Source: JBBQYA01 sp038209155 (GTDB lineage Bacteria > Bacteroidota > Bacteroidia > Sphingobacteriales > Sphingobacteriaceae). Taken from it: DNA of 27,213 bases. Location of the stretch: assembly GCA_038209155.1 (NCBI GenBank), contig JBBQYA010000034.1, forward strand, positions 1-27,213, given 5' to 3'. Of the stretch, positions 1 through 7,765 are shown in pieces. Under the pieces are notes generated by a model, which saw only the letters and a list, made by a program, of their open reading frames with translations, did not search any database and had not been told where the DNA came from. The number at the start of each line of letters is the position of its first letter. The stretch's first letter is position 1. The position numbers and the translations under genes are program-made.

Positions 1-267
1 AGAAGGCGAGCTTGGAACAAATTGAACTTCATTTAATACTGCTGGATTGGTAATATCGACAATTGAAACTCCTGTATTGGTTCCAACTAATGCATATTCA
101 ACACCATTTTTCACATAGCCCCAAGTTCCAGCTAAGGTTTGATTGCCATAGGTTTTGTTTCCTAGCAGTGGTAAATTAAAATCGTTTTGTGCAAAAGTTG
201 TATTAAAAATAAATAATAAAGAGAATAATAAAAGTGAAACTTTTTGATTTTTTGGATTGGGTAACAT
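1..267 (-). CDS. Secreted LVIVD-repeat (choice-of-anchor B-like) protein, N-terminal part, truncated by window edge
   Basis: The frame is open from an ATG at 267 to the window edge, giving 89 codons with no stop. The first 25 or so residues form a signal peptide with a hydrophobic core (LLLFSLLFIF) ending in TTFAQ. The mature part has the WGYVKNGVEYALVGTNTG and VSIVDITNPA signatures of LVIVD propeller-like repeats. It is clearly a paralog of the gene ending at 272, which has WGYKSPAGVEYALVGTSTG and ISIVDVSNPA at the same place. Only 4 bases separate that gene's stop from this start, so the two are probably co-transcribed. The protein is predicted to be exported and surface-exposed; the ligand is unknown. 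The C-terminus, including any sorting tail, lies outside the window. Confidence 0.85.
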   Translation of the reverse strand, partial: MLPNPKNQKVSLLLFSLLFIFNTTFAQNDFNLPLLGNKTYGNQTLAGTWGYVKNGVEYALVGTNTGVSIVDITNPAVLNEVQFVPSSPS

Positions 268-271
268 GATT

Positions 272-2677
272 TTATTTAATAAGAATTGATTTTTTGGTAA
301 GGAAATTAGAATTGGAGAATAAACTTACAGTATAAATACCAGAAGGCAAATTATTAGAAGATTTAATAATTCCTTCCTTATCTATAATCTTCATTTCTTC
401 TACTAATTGTCCTAAACTATTATAGATTTTTACTCTTGTATTCTCATTTGGGTTGGCTTCCAAAGAGTATTTAAGAGCGATAAATTCATTTGATGGATTT
501 TCTAATAATTGAAAACGAATAGAATTAGTGTTTGAAATTTCATTGACACTAGAAGTTAAGGCATCAAAAGAAATATCAAATTGATCAAAGCCACCTTCTA
601 AAACATGACCGGGTGCATCATCAGCAATGTAAACTTCCAATCTCATTGTTGATGTTAAATCGATTAAGCCATTTAGAGGATAACTTTGAAAGATCCAATT
701 TGCTTCTCCAAGCGTATTATTGTCTATTACTTCCAAATCTACACTTGTGATTCCGTTGGAAATTTTTATCGTCATTACATCATTCGGAGCGGATTGTCCA
801 CCTCCATTTACGAACCATCTACCATAATTTACTACTGGATTTATATGATCGGTAAGATCAAAAATTGGCGATGTTAAACGAGTTCCACCATTATCTACAT
901 CATCAAATCCAGCACCACCACCTTCATTTCCAGTAATGAAACAAATATTACCATAATCTGAGCTAACGTCTACATTAGGATTTGCAAATGCTCCACCCAA
1001 TGTGGTACCAACTGGAACATCGCGAATCCATTCTCCAGAAGTTCCTGTACTAGAAACTGTCCAGTTTAAGTTTTCATTAAAGTCATCAAAATAACCTCTG
1101 TTTAATAAATAATTTTCTGTTTTGGATGATGAGGTGATTATTATGGTATCCAAAATGGGTCTAAATCCCCATTTAGAAATTTCTAAATAATAAGTGCCTG
1201 GAAAAACGATTGGAAAAACGAAATCATTATTAATATTTGTACTTACACTTTCATTTACTAAAGCATTAGTGATGGTTAATTTAATTCCTTGAACTGATGG
1301 ATTATTATTTCCAAAAACTTTTCCATTGAATTGGAAGCTCTGTAATGGTTTTAACTGAACATTGTTTACACTTAGAATTCCTGAATTTAATGATACATTT
1401 TTCAGAATTTTGGTTTCAAAACCATTTTTAGAAAAAGAAATATCAAATAATCCTGATACTGCTAAACCAAAACTATACTTTCCGACTAAATTACTTTTTG
1501 TGCTAATAGCGGTAGTTAATATTTGAACGTCTACACTTGAAAGTGTATTTCCAGAAATAGAATCGGTAACAATTCCTTCTGCTCTAGATGCTGGTACATA
1601 GGTAGGTGTAAGTACAAAAAGTCCTCCCTCGATATCAGAAATCAATAAATTACCTGAAGGTAAAAATGGATAAACACCCCAAGCTCCATTAAAAGTACTT
1701 CCAGAAAATGGAGAAGTATCATAATTTCCAATCTCTATCATATTTGCTGGGTCGGTAGCATCTACAATAGTTACCCCATCAGTATAATAAGAGGTTATTA
1801 CAAAATCTTTTTTAAATCCGGTAGCGGAAGAATCATTTAAAACATAGGTATTATGACCAATTGAACCAGAATTATTGTGTCTATATCTGCCTAGTTCTTT
1901 AATGTTGTTTAGATTTCTAATATCATAAGCAGTTACAAAAGAACCACTTACTTCATCAGTGGTAAAAATGGTATTCTCATCAGTGCTCATCCAAGTATTA
2001 TGAGTAAATGAGGAGGGAGTAGTTAAAGATGCCAATTCTACTGGAGCAGTAGGATTATTAAAATCAATAATGGTAAAAAGTCCATCATTAATTTCGCCTG
2101 CATATAAAATATTGTTTTTCACAAAACCATCATGAACATATCTTGTAGAATAACTTCCTAAAAAAACAGGATTATAAGGATCTGCTAATGAAAAAACTAA
2201 AGATCCACCGTTACTCAAAGTACTTCCATGCAGATATAGTTTATCATCCGCTACTTGCAAACTGTGTACTCTATTAATCGTACCAGCAGAACCGGCATTG
2301 GTAAATTGTTTAAAAACTGGAACAGCGGGTAAATTAGAAAGATTAATAATGGTTATTCCACCTCCGCCTTCTGTGGTTACATAAGCAAAATTTCCTTGAG
2401 TTCTAATCTCTCTCCAATCAGAATTATTGCCTGGAATATCATGTAATAAAACTGGACTTGCAGGATTGCTTACATCTACTATACTAATTCCTGTAGAAGT
2501 TCCAACTAAGGCATATTCAACTCCAGCTGGACTTTTATAGCCCCAGATATTAGATAAACTTTTGCCTGGGAATTGAAGTTGGCTTCTAAAGGTGATATTT
2601 TTATTTTGTGAAAACACAGCCACATGACTCAGCGCTAGAGAAATAGTGATTGAAAAAAAAAGTCTAATTGAATTCAT
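272..2677 (-). CDS. Secreted multidomain LVIVD-repeat protein with C-terminal T9SS sorting domain
   Basis: This 801-residue protein has a signal peptide (residues 1-24, ending VFSQ). Next comes an LVIVD-repeat region of the choice-of-anchor B type (about 28-365) with repeated units such as SIVDVSNP, TIINLSNL, TIIDFNNP and TIVDATDP, probably a beta-propeller. Two carboxypeptidase-regulatory-like beta sandwiches follow (about 366-445 and 448-525). A glycine- and aspartate-rich jelly-roll-like region (about 530-705) has segments such as GNEGGGAGFDDVDNGG. The last 80 or so residues look like a type A T9SS sorting domain (YNSLGQLV, LPSGIYTVSL, final KKSILIK). Such proteins cross the outer membrane by the type IX system and are anchored or released. 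The ligand or activity is unknown. The gene is first of a tandem pair and lies just downstream of a strong terminator. Confidence 0.9.
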   Translation of the reverse strand: MNSIRLFFSITISLALSHVAVFSQNKNITFRSQLQFPGKSLSNIWGYKSPAGVEYALVGTSTGISIVDVSNPASPVLLHDIPGNNSDWREIRTQGNFAYVTTEGGGGITIINLSNLPAVPVFKQFTNAGSAGTINRVHSLQVADDKLYLHGSTLSNGGSLVFSLADPYNPVFLGSYSTRYVHDGFVKNNILYAGEINDGLFTIIDFNNPTAPVELASLTTPSSFTHNTWMSTDENTIFTTDEVSGSFVTAYDIRNLNNIKELGRYRHNNSGSIGHNTYVLNDSSATGFKKDFVITSYYTDGVTIVDATDPANMIEIGNYDTSPFSGSTFNGAWGVYPFLPSGNLLISDIEGGLFVLTPTYVPASRAEGIVTDSISGNTLSSVDVQILTTAISTKSNLVGKYSFGLAVSGLFDISFSKNGFETKILKNVSLNSGILSVNNVQLKPLQSFQFNGKVFGNNNPSVQGIKLTITNALVNESVSTNINNDFVFPIVFPGTYYLEISKWGFRPILDTIIITSSSKTENYLLNRGYFDDFNENLNWTVSSTGTSGEWIRDVPVGTTLGGAFANPNVDVSSDYGNICFITGNEGGGAGFDDVDNGGTRLTSPIFDLTDHINPVVNYGRWFVNGGGQSAPNDVMTIKISNGITSVDLEVIDNNTLGEANWIFQSYPLNGLIDLTSTMRLEVYIADDAPGHVLEGGFDQFDISFDALTSSVNEISNTNSIRFQLLENPSNEFIALKYSLEANPNENTRVKIYNSLGQLVEEMKIIDKEGIIKSSNNLPSGIYTVSLFSNSNFLTKKSILIK

Positions 2678-2698
2678 GATTTTACTAATTATTAGGAT

Positions 2699-2733
2699 AA
2701 AAAAAAATCCAGACAGTGATTATCTGTCTGGAT
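2699..2733 (-). terminator. Rho-independent terminator of the Hpt-receiver operon
   Basis: A perfect 10-bp inverted repeat (ATCCAGACAG and CTGTCTGGAT, 2707-2716 and 2724-2733) encloses a 7-base loop. Read on the minus strand, the hairpin is followed directly by nine T (plus-strand A run 2699-2707). It lies 22 bases after the stop of the receiver gene at 2756, as expected of its terminator. It is the clearest terminator in the window. Confidence 0.88.
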
Positions 2734-2755
2734 GGGATATTTATAATAGATTATT

Positions 2756-3121
2756 CTATTCAGTTTTGTGGCTAAAACGATTCACTCGTAAAGTAAGCTC
2801 GTTTAGGTTAATTGGTTTTATGATAAAATCATCTGCACCAATTTCTATTGCAGTATCAATTACTTGAATTTCGTCTAAAGATGAAATCAACATTACGGGA
2901 ATTTTTCTGTTAGGATCTGTTTTTACTAAGCTAAGTAATTCAAAACCAGACATAAAAGGCATCATAATATCAGAGATAATTAAATCAGGATTTTCCTGCT
3001 CAATTTTGTCCATTGCCTCTTTACCATCAGAAGAAGTTACGACTTCGTGACCTAATTTCTTTAAATGAAATTCAATCGTTTTTATCATCATTTCTTCATC
3101 ATCAACCACTAATATTTTCAT
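2756..3121 (-). CDS. Single-domain response regulator (CheY-like receiver)
   Basis: The 121-residue protein is one complete receiver domain with no output domain. Acidic pocket residues D7 and D8, phospho-acceptor D51 (in SDIMMP), the switch serine S80 and conserved K102 (in IIKPI) are all present, so it should be phosphorylatable. The Hpt gene ends 12 bases upstream on the same strand, and a terminator follows this gene. The obvious model is phosphotransfer between the adjacent Hpt and this receiver; the kinase feeding them is not adjacent. It resembles the other single-domain receiver at 21777-22148 in length and layout. The downstream effector is unknown. Confidence 0.93.
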   Translation of the reverse strand: MKILVVDDEEMMIKTIEFHLKKLGHEVVTSSDGKEAMDKIEQENPDLIISDIMMPFMSGFELLSLVKTDPNRKIPVMLISSLDEIQVIDTAIEIGADDFIIKPINLNELTLRVNRFSHKTE

Positions 3122-3133
3122 ATTTACTATTAT

Positions 3134-3484
3134 TTAATTTGTTTTTAATTTATCTCTATGTTGTTCTAATTCATTTATTGCTTCTGTAGTCATAGTTTCT
3201 AATTCTACAATTAGCTCATTTAATGATTCTGGATTTCTAATTTCCACTGCATTGCGTTCTATTTCTACAATTAAAGGTTTTGCCTTATCAATTCCCATAA
3301 AGGCAAAAGTCGGCTTCACCTTATGCGTAGCTGATTTTATTTGTTCATAATTTGATTCGCTTAGACTTTTTTTAATTTCAAAAAAATATTCTGGAGTTTT
3401 ATCAATGAACATTTCAAGCATTTCTACAATAAACTCATCGTTTCCATCTGCTATTTCGTTCAGGTAACTTAGGTCGGTGTGCAT
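3134..3484 (-). CDS. Histidine phosphotransfer (Hpt) domain protein
   Basis: This 116-residue, mostly helical protein matches a stand-alone Hpt domain. The signature ATHKVKPTFAFMG carries the phospho-accepting histidine H54, in the usual context (AHxLKGxxxxxG) with Gly replaced by Pro after the K. Hpt proteins relay phosphate between receivers of hybrid kinases and response regulators in the cytoplasm. The receiver gene follows after 12 bases, so the two form a two-gene operon. I chose the ATG at 3484; no strong Shine-Dalgarno is visible, which is normal for this phylum. A 12-bp palindrome lies about 70 bases upstream. Confidence 0.88.
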   Translation of the reverse strand: MHTDLSYLNEIADGNDEFIVEMLEMFIDKTPEYFFEIKKSLSESNYEQIKSATHKVKPTFAFMGIDKAKPLIVEIERNAVEIRNPESLNELIVELETMTTEAINELEQHRDKLKTN

Positions 3485-3556
3485 AGTTAATCTTTATTTT
3501 GAAAGTGATAAAATCGTTTAGTATGCTTTAAATACGCATTTTTACGATCAATTTTG

Positions 3557-3568
3557 CATTATATAATG
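3557..3568. repeat. 12-bp perfect palindrome upstream of the Hpt-receiver operon
   Basis: CATTATATAATG is a perfect palindrome in the 112-base gap between the folK stop and the Hpt start. It could be an operator for the Hpt operon, but AT-rich palindromes of this length are common in this base composition. No recognised -7 box was found beside it. Confidence 0.25.
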
Positions 3569-3596
3569 GCAGCAAGTTAGTAATTAGTTAATCAAA

Positions 3597-4103
3597 CTAT
3601 AAAATAATTTTTATGCTTCCAGAATCTTCACATTCATTTGTAAGTTCCTCAATAGTTTTATTCAAAACTGGATGTACAAAATCAGAAATTATTTCCATTA
3701 ACGGTACAAGAACAAACTTTCTTTTGTGTAATAATAAATGTGGAATTATTAGGTTTTCTTCTTCAATTATTTCGTTATTGAAAAACAGAATGTCAAGATC
3801 AACTATTCTAGAACCATATTTCTCAGCTCTTATTCTACCTAATTTCAATTCTATTTCCATACATTTTTGAAGAACTTTTTCAGCATTTAATAAAGAGGAA
3901 ACTATAATTACTTGATTCAGAAAATAATCTTGATCAGTAATTCCCCAAGAAGAAGTTTGAAAAAGACTACTTTCTTGAATGATAAATCCAATTTCATTTT
4001 GAATATGATCTCTGGCTTGTTTTAGCGCAAGATTTCGATCTCCCATATTACCGCCTAAACCCAAAACCACCCTGTTTTCCATTATTTTATTTACACTCCT
4101 CAT
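3597..4103 (-). CDS. folK: 2-amino-4-hydroxy-6-hydroxymethyldihydropteridine pyrophosphokinase (HPPK)
   Basis: FolK transfers pyrophosphate from ATP to 6-hydroxymethyl-7,8-dihydropterin, the step before dihydropteroate synthase in folate synthesis. The 168-residue length fits the single-domain enzyme. Visible signatures are the N-terminal GLGGNMGDR (residues 15-23) and KYGSRIVDLDILFF (95-108), whose D102 and D104 correspond to the magnesium-binding aspartates. The usual RxGPR is here KYGSR. Two starts are possible: the ATG at 4103, with AGGAG only about 4 bases upstream, or M8 at 4082, which also has AGGAG but about 13 bases upstream. M8 begins closer to where the family usually begins. The gene is divergent from sppA with 55 bases between. 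Confidence 0.95.
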   Translation of the reverse strand: MRSVNKIMENRVVLGLGGNMGDRNLALKQARDHIQNEIGFIIQESSLFQTSSWGITDQDYFLNQVIIVSSLLNAEKVLQKCMEIELKLGRIRAEKYGSRIVDLDILFFNNEIIEEENLIIPHLLLHKRKFVLVPLMEIISDFVHPVLNKTIEELTNECEDSGSIKIIL

Positions 4104-4130
4104 TGTCTCCTTTTAATCTCATTAATTATC

Positions 4131-4138
4131 TATTTTTG
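4131..4138 (+). promoter_or_regulatory. Candidate Bacteroidota -7 box for sppA
   Basis: TATTTTTG matches the phylum's TAnnTTTG consensus and lies 20 bases before the sppA ATG in the folK-sppA divergent gap. No convincing TTTG -33 element sits at the usual spacing, so confidence is modest. Confidence 0.4.
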
Positions 4139-4158
4139 AAAAAACAAATCAAAACAAA

Positions 4159-5925
4159 ATGAGTCAATTTTTCAAATTCGTCTTCGCAAGTATTTTAGGA
4201 TTCTTTTTAGCGATTATTCTCTTTTTTATACTAACTGGAATTATTTTTTCTGGAATTATAAGTTCAGGTAAAAGTAAAGAAACTGTTAGTTCTACACCCA
4301 ATACCATTCTACATTTACAATTAGATTATCAAATTGAAGAAAGAACAAAAAAAGATCCTTTTGATGAAATTCCCTTTTTATCTTCAGAACGTAGCACAAA
4401 ATTAGGTTTAAATGATTTGCTTGCGTCCATCAAACAAGCAAGCAAAGATGCAAATGTAAAAGGTATTTTTCTTGATTTTGCAGATGTAGGCGCTGGAATG
4501 GCAAGTACAGAAGAAATAAGGAATGAATTATTGAAGTTTAAGAAATCAGGTAAATTTATCATCGCTTACTCAGAAATATATACAGAAAAAGGGTATTATT
4601 TGGCTTCTGTTGCAGATAAAATTTATTTAAATCCAGAAGGATTGTTAGAATTTAATGGATTAAGTTCTCAAAGTGTTTTTATTAAAGGTGCTTTAGATAA
4701 ATTAGAAATAGAACCACAAATTGTAAAAGTTGGAACTTTTAAAAGTGCAATAGAACCATTAATATTAGATAAGATGAGTGATGCAAATCGCAAACAGGTA
4801 ACTTCTTATTTAAATTCTATTTATAGAAATGGTTTAAAGAATGTTGGTAATTCAAGGAAAATTAATGTAGATTCTCTACACGCAATTTCAAATTTATTAA
4901 AAGTAAAAACTGCACAAGACGCAGTCAACTATAAATTAGCAGATGGATTAAAATATTATGATGAAGTTCAAGCAGAGTTAAAAAAACTATCGGGTAGTAC
5001 GGATGAAAAAGAAGTAAAACTCACAAAAATCGGATCCTATTTTGATGCTGGATCAGCATCTACATCCGAAAATAGAATTGCAGTAATATATGCAAATGGA
5101 GATATTGCTAGTGGCGAAGGAGATGATCAAACCATTGGTTCAGATCGTATTTCTGCAGCGATTAGAAAAGCAAGAAAAGACACAAAAATAAAAGCAATAG
5201 TGCTAAGAGTAAATTCTCCAGGTGGAAGTGCATTAGCTTCAGATGTGATTTGGCGGGAGGTTTCATTAACTCAGAAAGTTAAACCTATTATGGTTTCTAT
5301 GGGAGATGTTGCGGCTTCTGGAGGTTATTATATCGCTTGCGCTGCAGATAGTATTTTTGTTCAACCCAATACTATTACAGGTTCTATTGGAGTTTTCGGT
5401 GTGATTCCCAATGCTCAGAAATTTTTTAACAATAAATTAGGAATTACCTTCGATGGTGTTAAAACGGGAGAATATGCTGATATAGGTTCTACAATTAGAC
5501 CATTTACTGAATCAGAAAGATTAATTATTCAAAAAGAAGTAGATAGAATATACATTGATTTCACCCAGAAAGTGGCGAATGGTAGAAATAAAACAAGAGC
5601 AGAAATAGACAGTATCGGACAAGGAAGAGTTTGGAGTGGCGAAGAGGCAATAAAAATTGGATTAGCAGATAAAATAGGTGGAATAGAAGATGCAATAAAA
5701 GCTGCTGCTAGCAAAGCAAAAATAGATTCTTATCGCATAATTTCTTACCCTGTTCAAAAAGATCCATTGGAAGAAATCATGAAAAATGTTTCTGACAACG
5801 CTAAAGTTTGGTTTATAAAACAAGAAATGGGACCTGACAACGAAAAGTTTTATCAGCAGTTTGAAAAATTGATGAAAATGAGGGGTGTGCAAGCTAGAAT
5901 GCCTTTTGATTTAGAAATAAAATAA
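4159..5925 (+). CDS. sppA: Signal peptide peptidase SppA, 67K type
   Basis: SppA is a membrane-bound serine protease that degrades cleaved signal peptides. The 588-residue length matches the long two-domain bacterial form. One membrane segment lies at about residues 8-35, followed by the non-catalytic-serine N-domain and the C-terminal S49 domain. The catalytic lysine is K195 (GTFKSAIEP), equivalent to E. coli K209. The nucleophile is S387 (GDVAASGGYY), equivalent to E. coli S409. The NSPGGSALASD segment (352-362) is also typical. The gene is divergent from folK, an arrangement I recall from other Bacteroidota. It starts a run of plus-strand genes, but a 136-base AT-rich gap separates it from the next one. 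Confidence 0.95.
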   Translation: MSQFFKFVFASILGFFLAIILFFILTGIIFSGIISSGKSKETVSSTPNTILHLQLDYQIEERTKKDPFDEIPFLSSERSTKLGLNDLLASIKQASKDANVKGIFLDFADVGAGMASTEEIRNELLKFKKSGKFIIAYSEIYTEKGYYLASVADKIYLNPEGLLEFNGLSSQSVFIKGALDKLEIEPQIVKVGTFKSAIEPLILDKMSDANRKQVTSYLNSIYRNGLKNVGNSRKINVDSLHAISNLLKVKTAQDAVNYKLADGLKYYDEVQAELKKLSGSTDEKEVKLTKIGSYFDAGSASTSENRIAVIYANGDIASGEGDDQTIGSDRISAAIRKARKDTKIKAIVLRVNSPGGSALASDVIWREVSLTQKVKPIMVSMGDVAASGGYYIACAADSIFVQPNTITGSIGVFGVIPNAQKFFNNKLGITFDGVKTGEYADIGSTIRPFTESERLIIQKEVDRIYIDFTQKVANGRNKTRAEIDSIGQGRVWSGEEAIKIGLADKIGGIEDAIKAAASKAKIDSYRIISYPVQKDPLEEIMKNVSDNAKVWFIKQEMGPDNEKFYQQFEKLMKMRGVQARMPFDLEIK

Positions 5926-6061
5926 ATTTTATTTACATGTTGGTTTTGATAAATTAAGTATAAGCCAATGTGTATTATTTTTTATTTAATAAAATTTGAT
6001 TTTTTATTAATTTAAAAATTAAATAAATAAAAAAGATCAATTATAAAACCTAAGATATAAC

Positions 6062-7765
6062 ATGGAAAATAGGGCAATTATAGCCTCATTAAAGCTTTTA
6101 GCAAAATTAATGGAACTTCATGAAGAGAATCCATTCAAAGTAAAGGCAGTTCAAAATGCTATTTTTAATTTAGACAAATACCCGGTTCAATTCTCTACTT
6201 TATCAACAAAAGAAATTGAAAATTTACCCGGAGTTGGAAAAGGAATTGCTGCAAAATTAAATGAGCTAATAGAAAAAAACACACTTACAGAATTATTAGA
6301 TTTATTAGAAATTACACCAGCAGGAGTTATAGAAATTTTAGCAATAAAAGGATTAGGACCCAAAAAAGTGAACACTATTTGGAAAGATTTACATATAGAA
6401 ACCGTTGGTGAATTATACTATGCCTGCAATGAAAATCGATTGGTGGAAGCAAAAGGATTTGGTGCTAAAACGCAAGAAGAAATCAGAAAGAAAATAGAAT
6501 TTACAATGGCCGGTTCTGGTTGGTTTCATTATGCTTCCATTGAACCAATAGCACAATCTATTTTAACTATTCTGAAAAATGAATTAATAATTAGGAATAA
6601 AATTGCTTCTCAAATAATAGTTGCAGGGGATTTTAGAAGAAATTGTGAGATAGTAGACAGATTAGTTTTTCTGATAGAAACTGAAGATCTAAAACCTGTA
6701 AATGATTTTATTCACACATTTACTTCCGAATTTTTAGACTTAATAATAAATGAAAATCAATATAATTTTACTGATGAAACAGGAATAAAAATTGAAATAC
6801 ATATTATTTCCAACAATCATTTTGCATTTGAATTATTTAAAAAAACAGGCTCAGACGAGCATGTTGATGCAATTTTAAATCTTTTACCATCAAAAGATAA
6901 GAAAGTATACAAAAACGAAATAGAAATTTATTCAGAAGCTGGGTTAAATTACATTGAGCCGGAATTACGTGAAAACACTTTTGAAATAAATACAGCAAAA
7001 AATCATTTACTTCCTTTATTAATTGAAAACAAAGATTTACTAGGCACACTACACAATCATAGCACCTACAGCGATGGTGCAAATACTTTGTCAGAAATGG
7101 CAAATGAATGTATAAAAATGGGGCTTCAATATTTAGGAATTTGCGATCATTCTAAAGCTGCGTTTTATGCGAAGGGAATGAAAGAAGAACAAGTTGTTTT
7201 ACAACATGCTGAGATTGATAAACTAAATGAAAAATTAAAACCATTTAAAATATTCAAAGGAATTGAATCCGATATTCTTTATGATGGTTCTTTAGATTAT
7301 TCTGATGACGTTTTATCAACTTTTGATTTTATAGTTGCTTCTATCCATTCCAATTTGAAAATGGATAAAGAAAAAGCAACTACTAGATTAAAAAAGGCAA
7401 TTCAAAATCCTTACACTACCATACTTGGTCATCCTACTGGCAGACTCTTATTATCAAGAGAAGGCTACCCAATTGACCATCAGTTTATTATAGATAGCTG
7501 CGCTGCAAATAATGTTGTGATAGAATTAAATGCGAATCCATTACGATTAGATTTAGATTGGCGATGGATCCATTATGCATTGGAAAAAGGAGTTAAAATA
7601 TCTATCAATCCAGACGCTCATAAAACGAGCACAATAGCAGATATGAAATATGGAGTTTTAATTGGAAGAAAAGGTGGACTTTCGGCAGAAATGTGTTTGA
7701 ATACGATGAATGTAAATGAAATTGAAAGTTATTTCACGAACCGAAAATTATCTGTACAAAAATAA
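6062..7765 (+). CDS. polX: PolX-family protein: helix-hairpin-helix, degenerate polymerase palm, intact PHP phosphoesterase domain
   Basis: This 567-residue protein has the bacterial PolX layout: an N-terminal 8-kDa/HhH region (1-150, with LPGVGKGIAAKL and IKGLGPKKV), a family X palm (about 155-310) and a C-terminal PHP domain (325-567). PHP metal ligands are all visible: H331 and H333 in LHNHSTYSDG, D362 and H363 in CDHS, E402, H429, H457 and D518/H520 in NPDAH. The palm is degenerate. In AGDFRRNCEIVDRLV the two metal-binding aspartates of the usual GSxRR...DxD are R200 and V202, and the third aspartate position appears to be E245. DNA synthesis is therefore unlikely, while 3'-5' exonuclease or another phosphoesterase activity is plausible. 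Its stop overlaps the GT9 start (TAATG). Confidence 0.92.
   Translation: MENRAIIASLKLLAKLMELHEENPFKVKAVQNAIFNLDKYPVQFSTLSTKEIENLPGVGKGIAAKLNELIEKNTLTELLDLLEITPAGVIEILAIKGLGPKKVNTIWKDLHIETVGELYYACNENRLVEAKGFGAKTQEEIRKKIEFTMAGSGWFHYASIEPIAQSILTILKNELIIRNKIASQIIVAGDFRRNCEIVDRLVFLIETEDLKPVNDFIHTFTSEFLDLIINENQYNFTDETGIKIEIHIISNNHFAFELFKKTGSDEHVDAILNLLPSKDKKVYKNEIEIYSEAGLNYIEPELRENTFEINTAKNHLLPLLIENKDLLGTLHNHSTYSDGANTLSEMANECIKMGLQYLGICDHSKAAFYAKGMKEEQVVLQHAEIDKLNEKLKPFKIFKGIESDILYDGSLDYSDDVLSTFDFIVASIHSNLKMDKEKATTRLKKAIQNPYTTILGHPTGRLLLSREGYPIDHQFIIDSCAANNVVIELNANPLRLDLDWRWIHYALEKGVKISINPDAHKTSTIADMKYGVLIGRKGGLSAEMCLNTMNVNEIESYFTNRKLSVQK

Noticed and set aside
5915..5934. AAATAAAA/TTTTATTT repeat at the end of sppA as a terminator
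   Set aside because: It is all A and T, overlaps the stop codon and has no T tract after it; expected by chance here.
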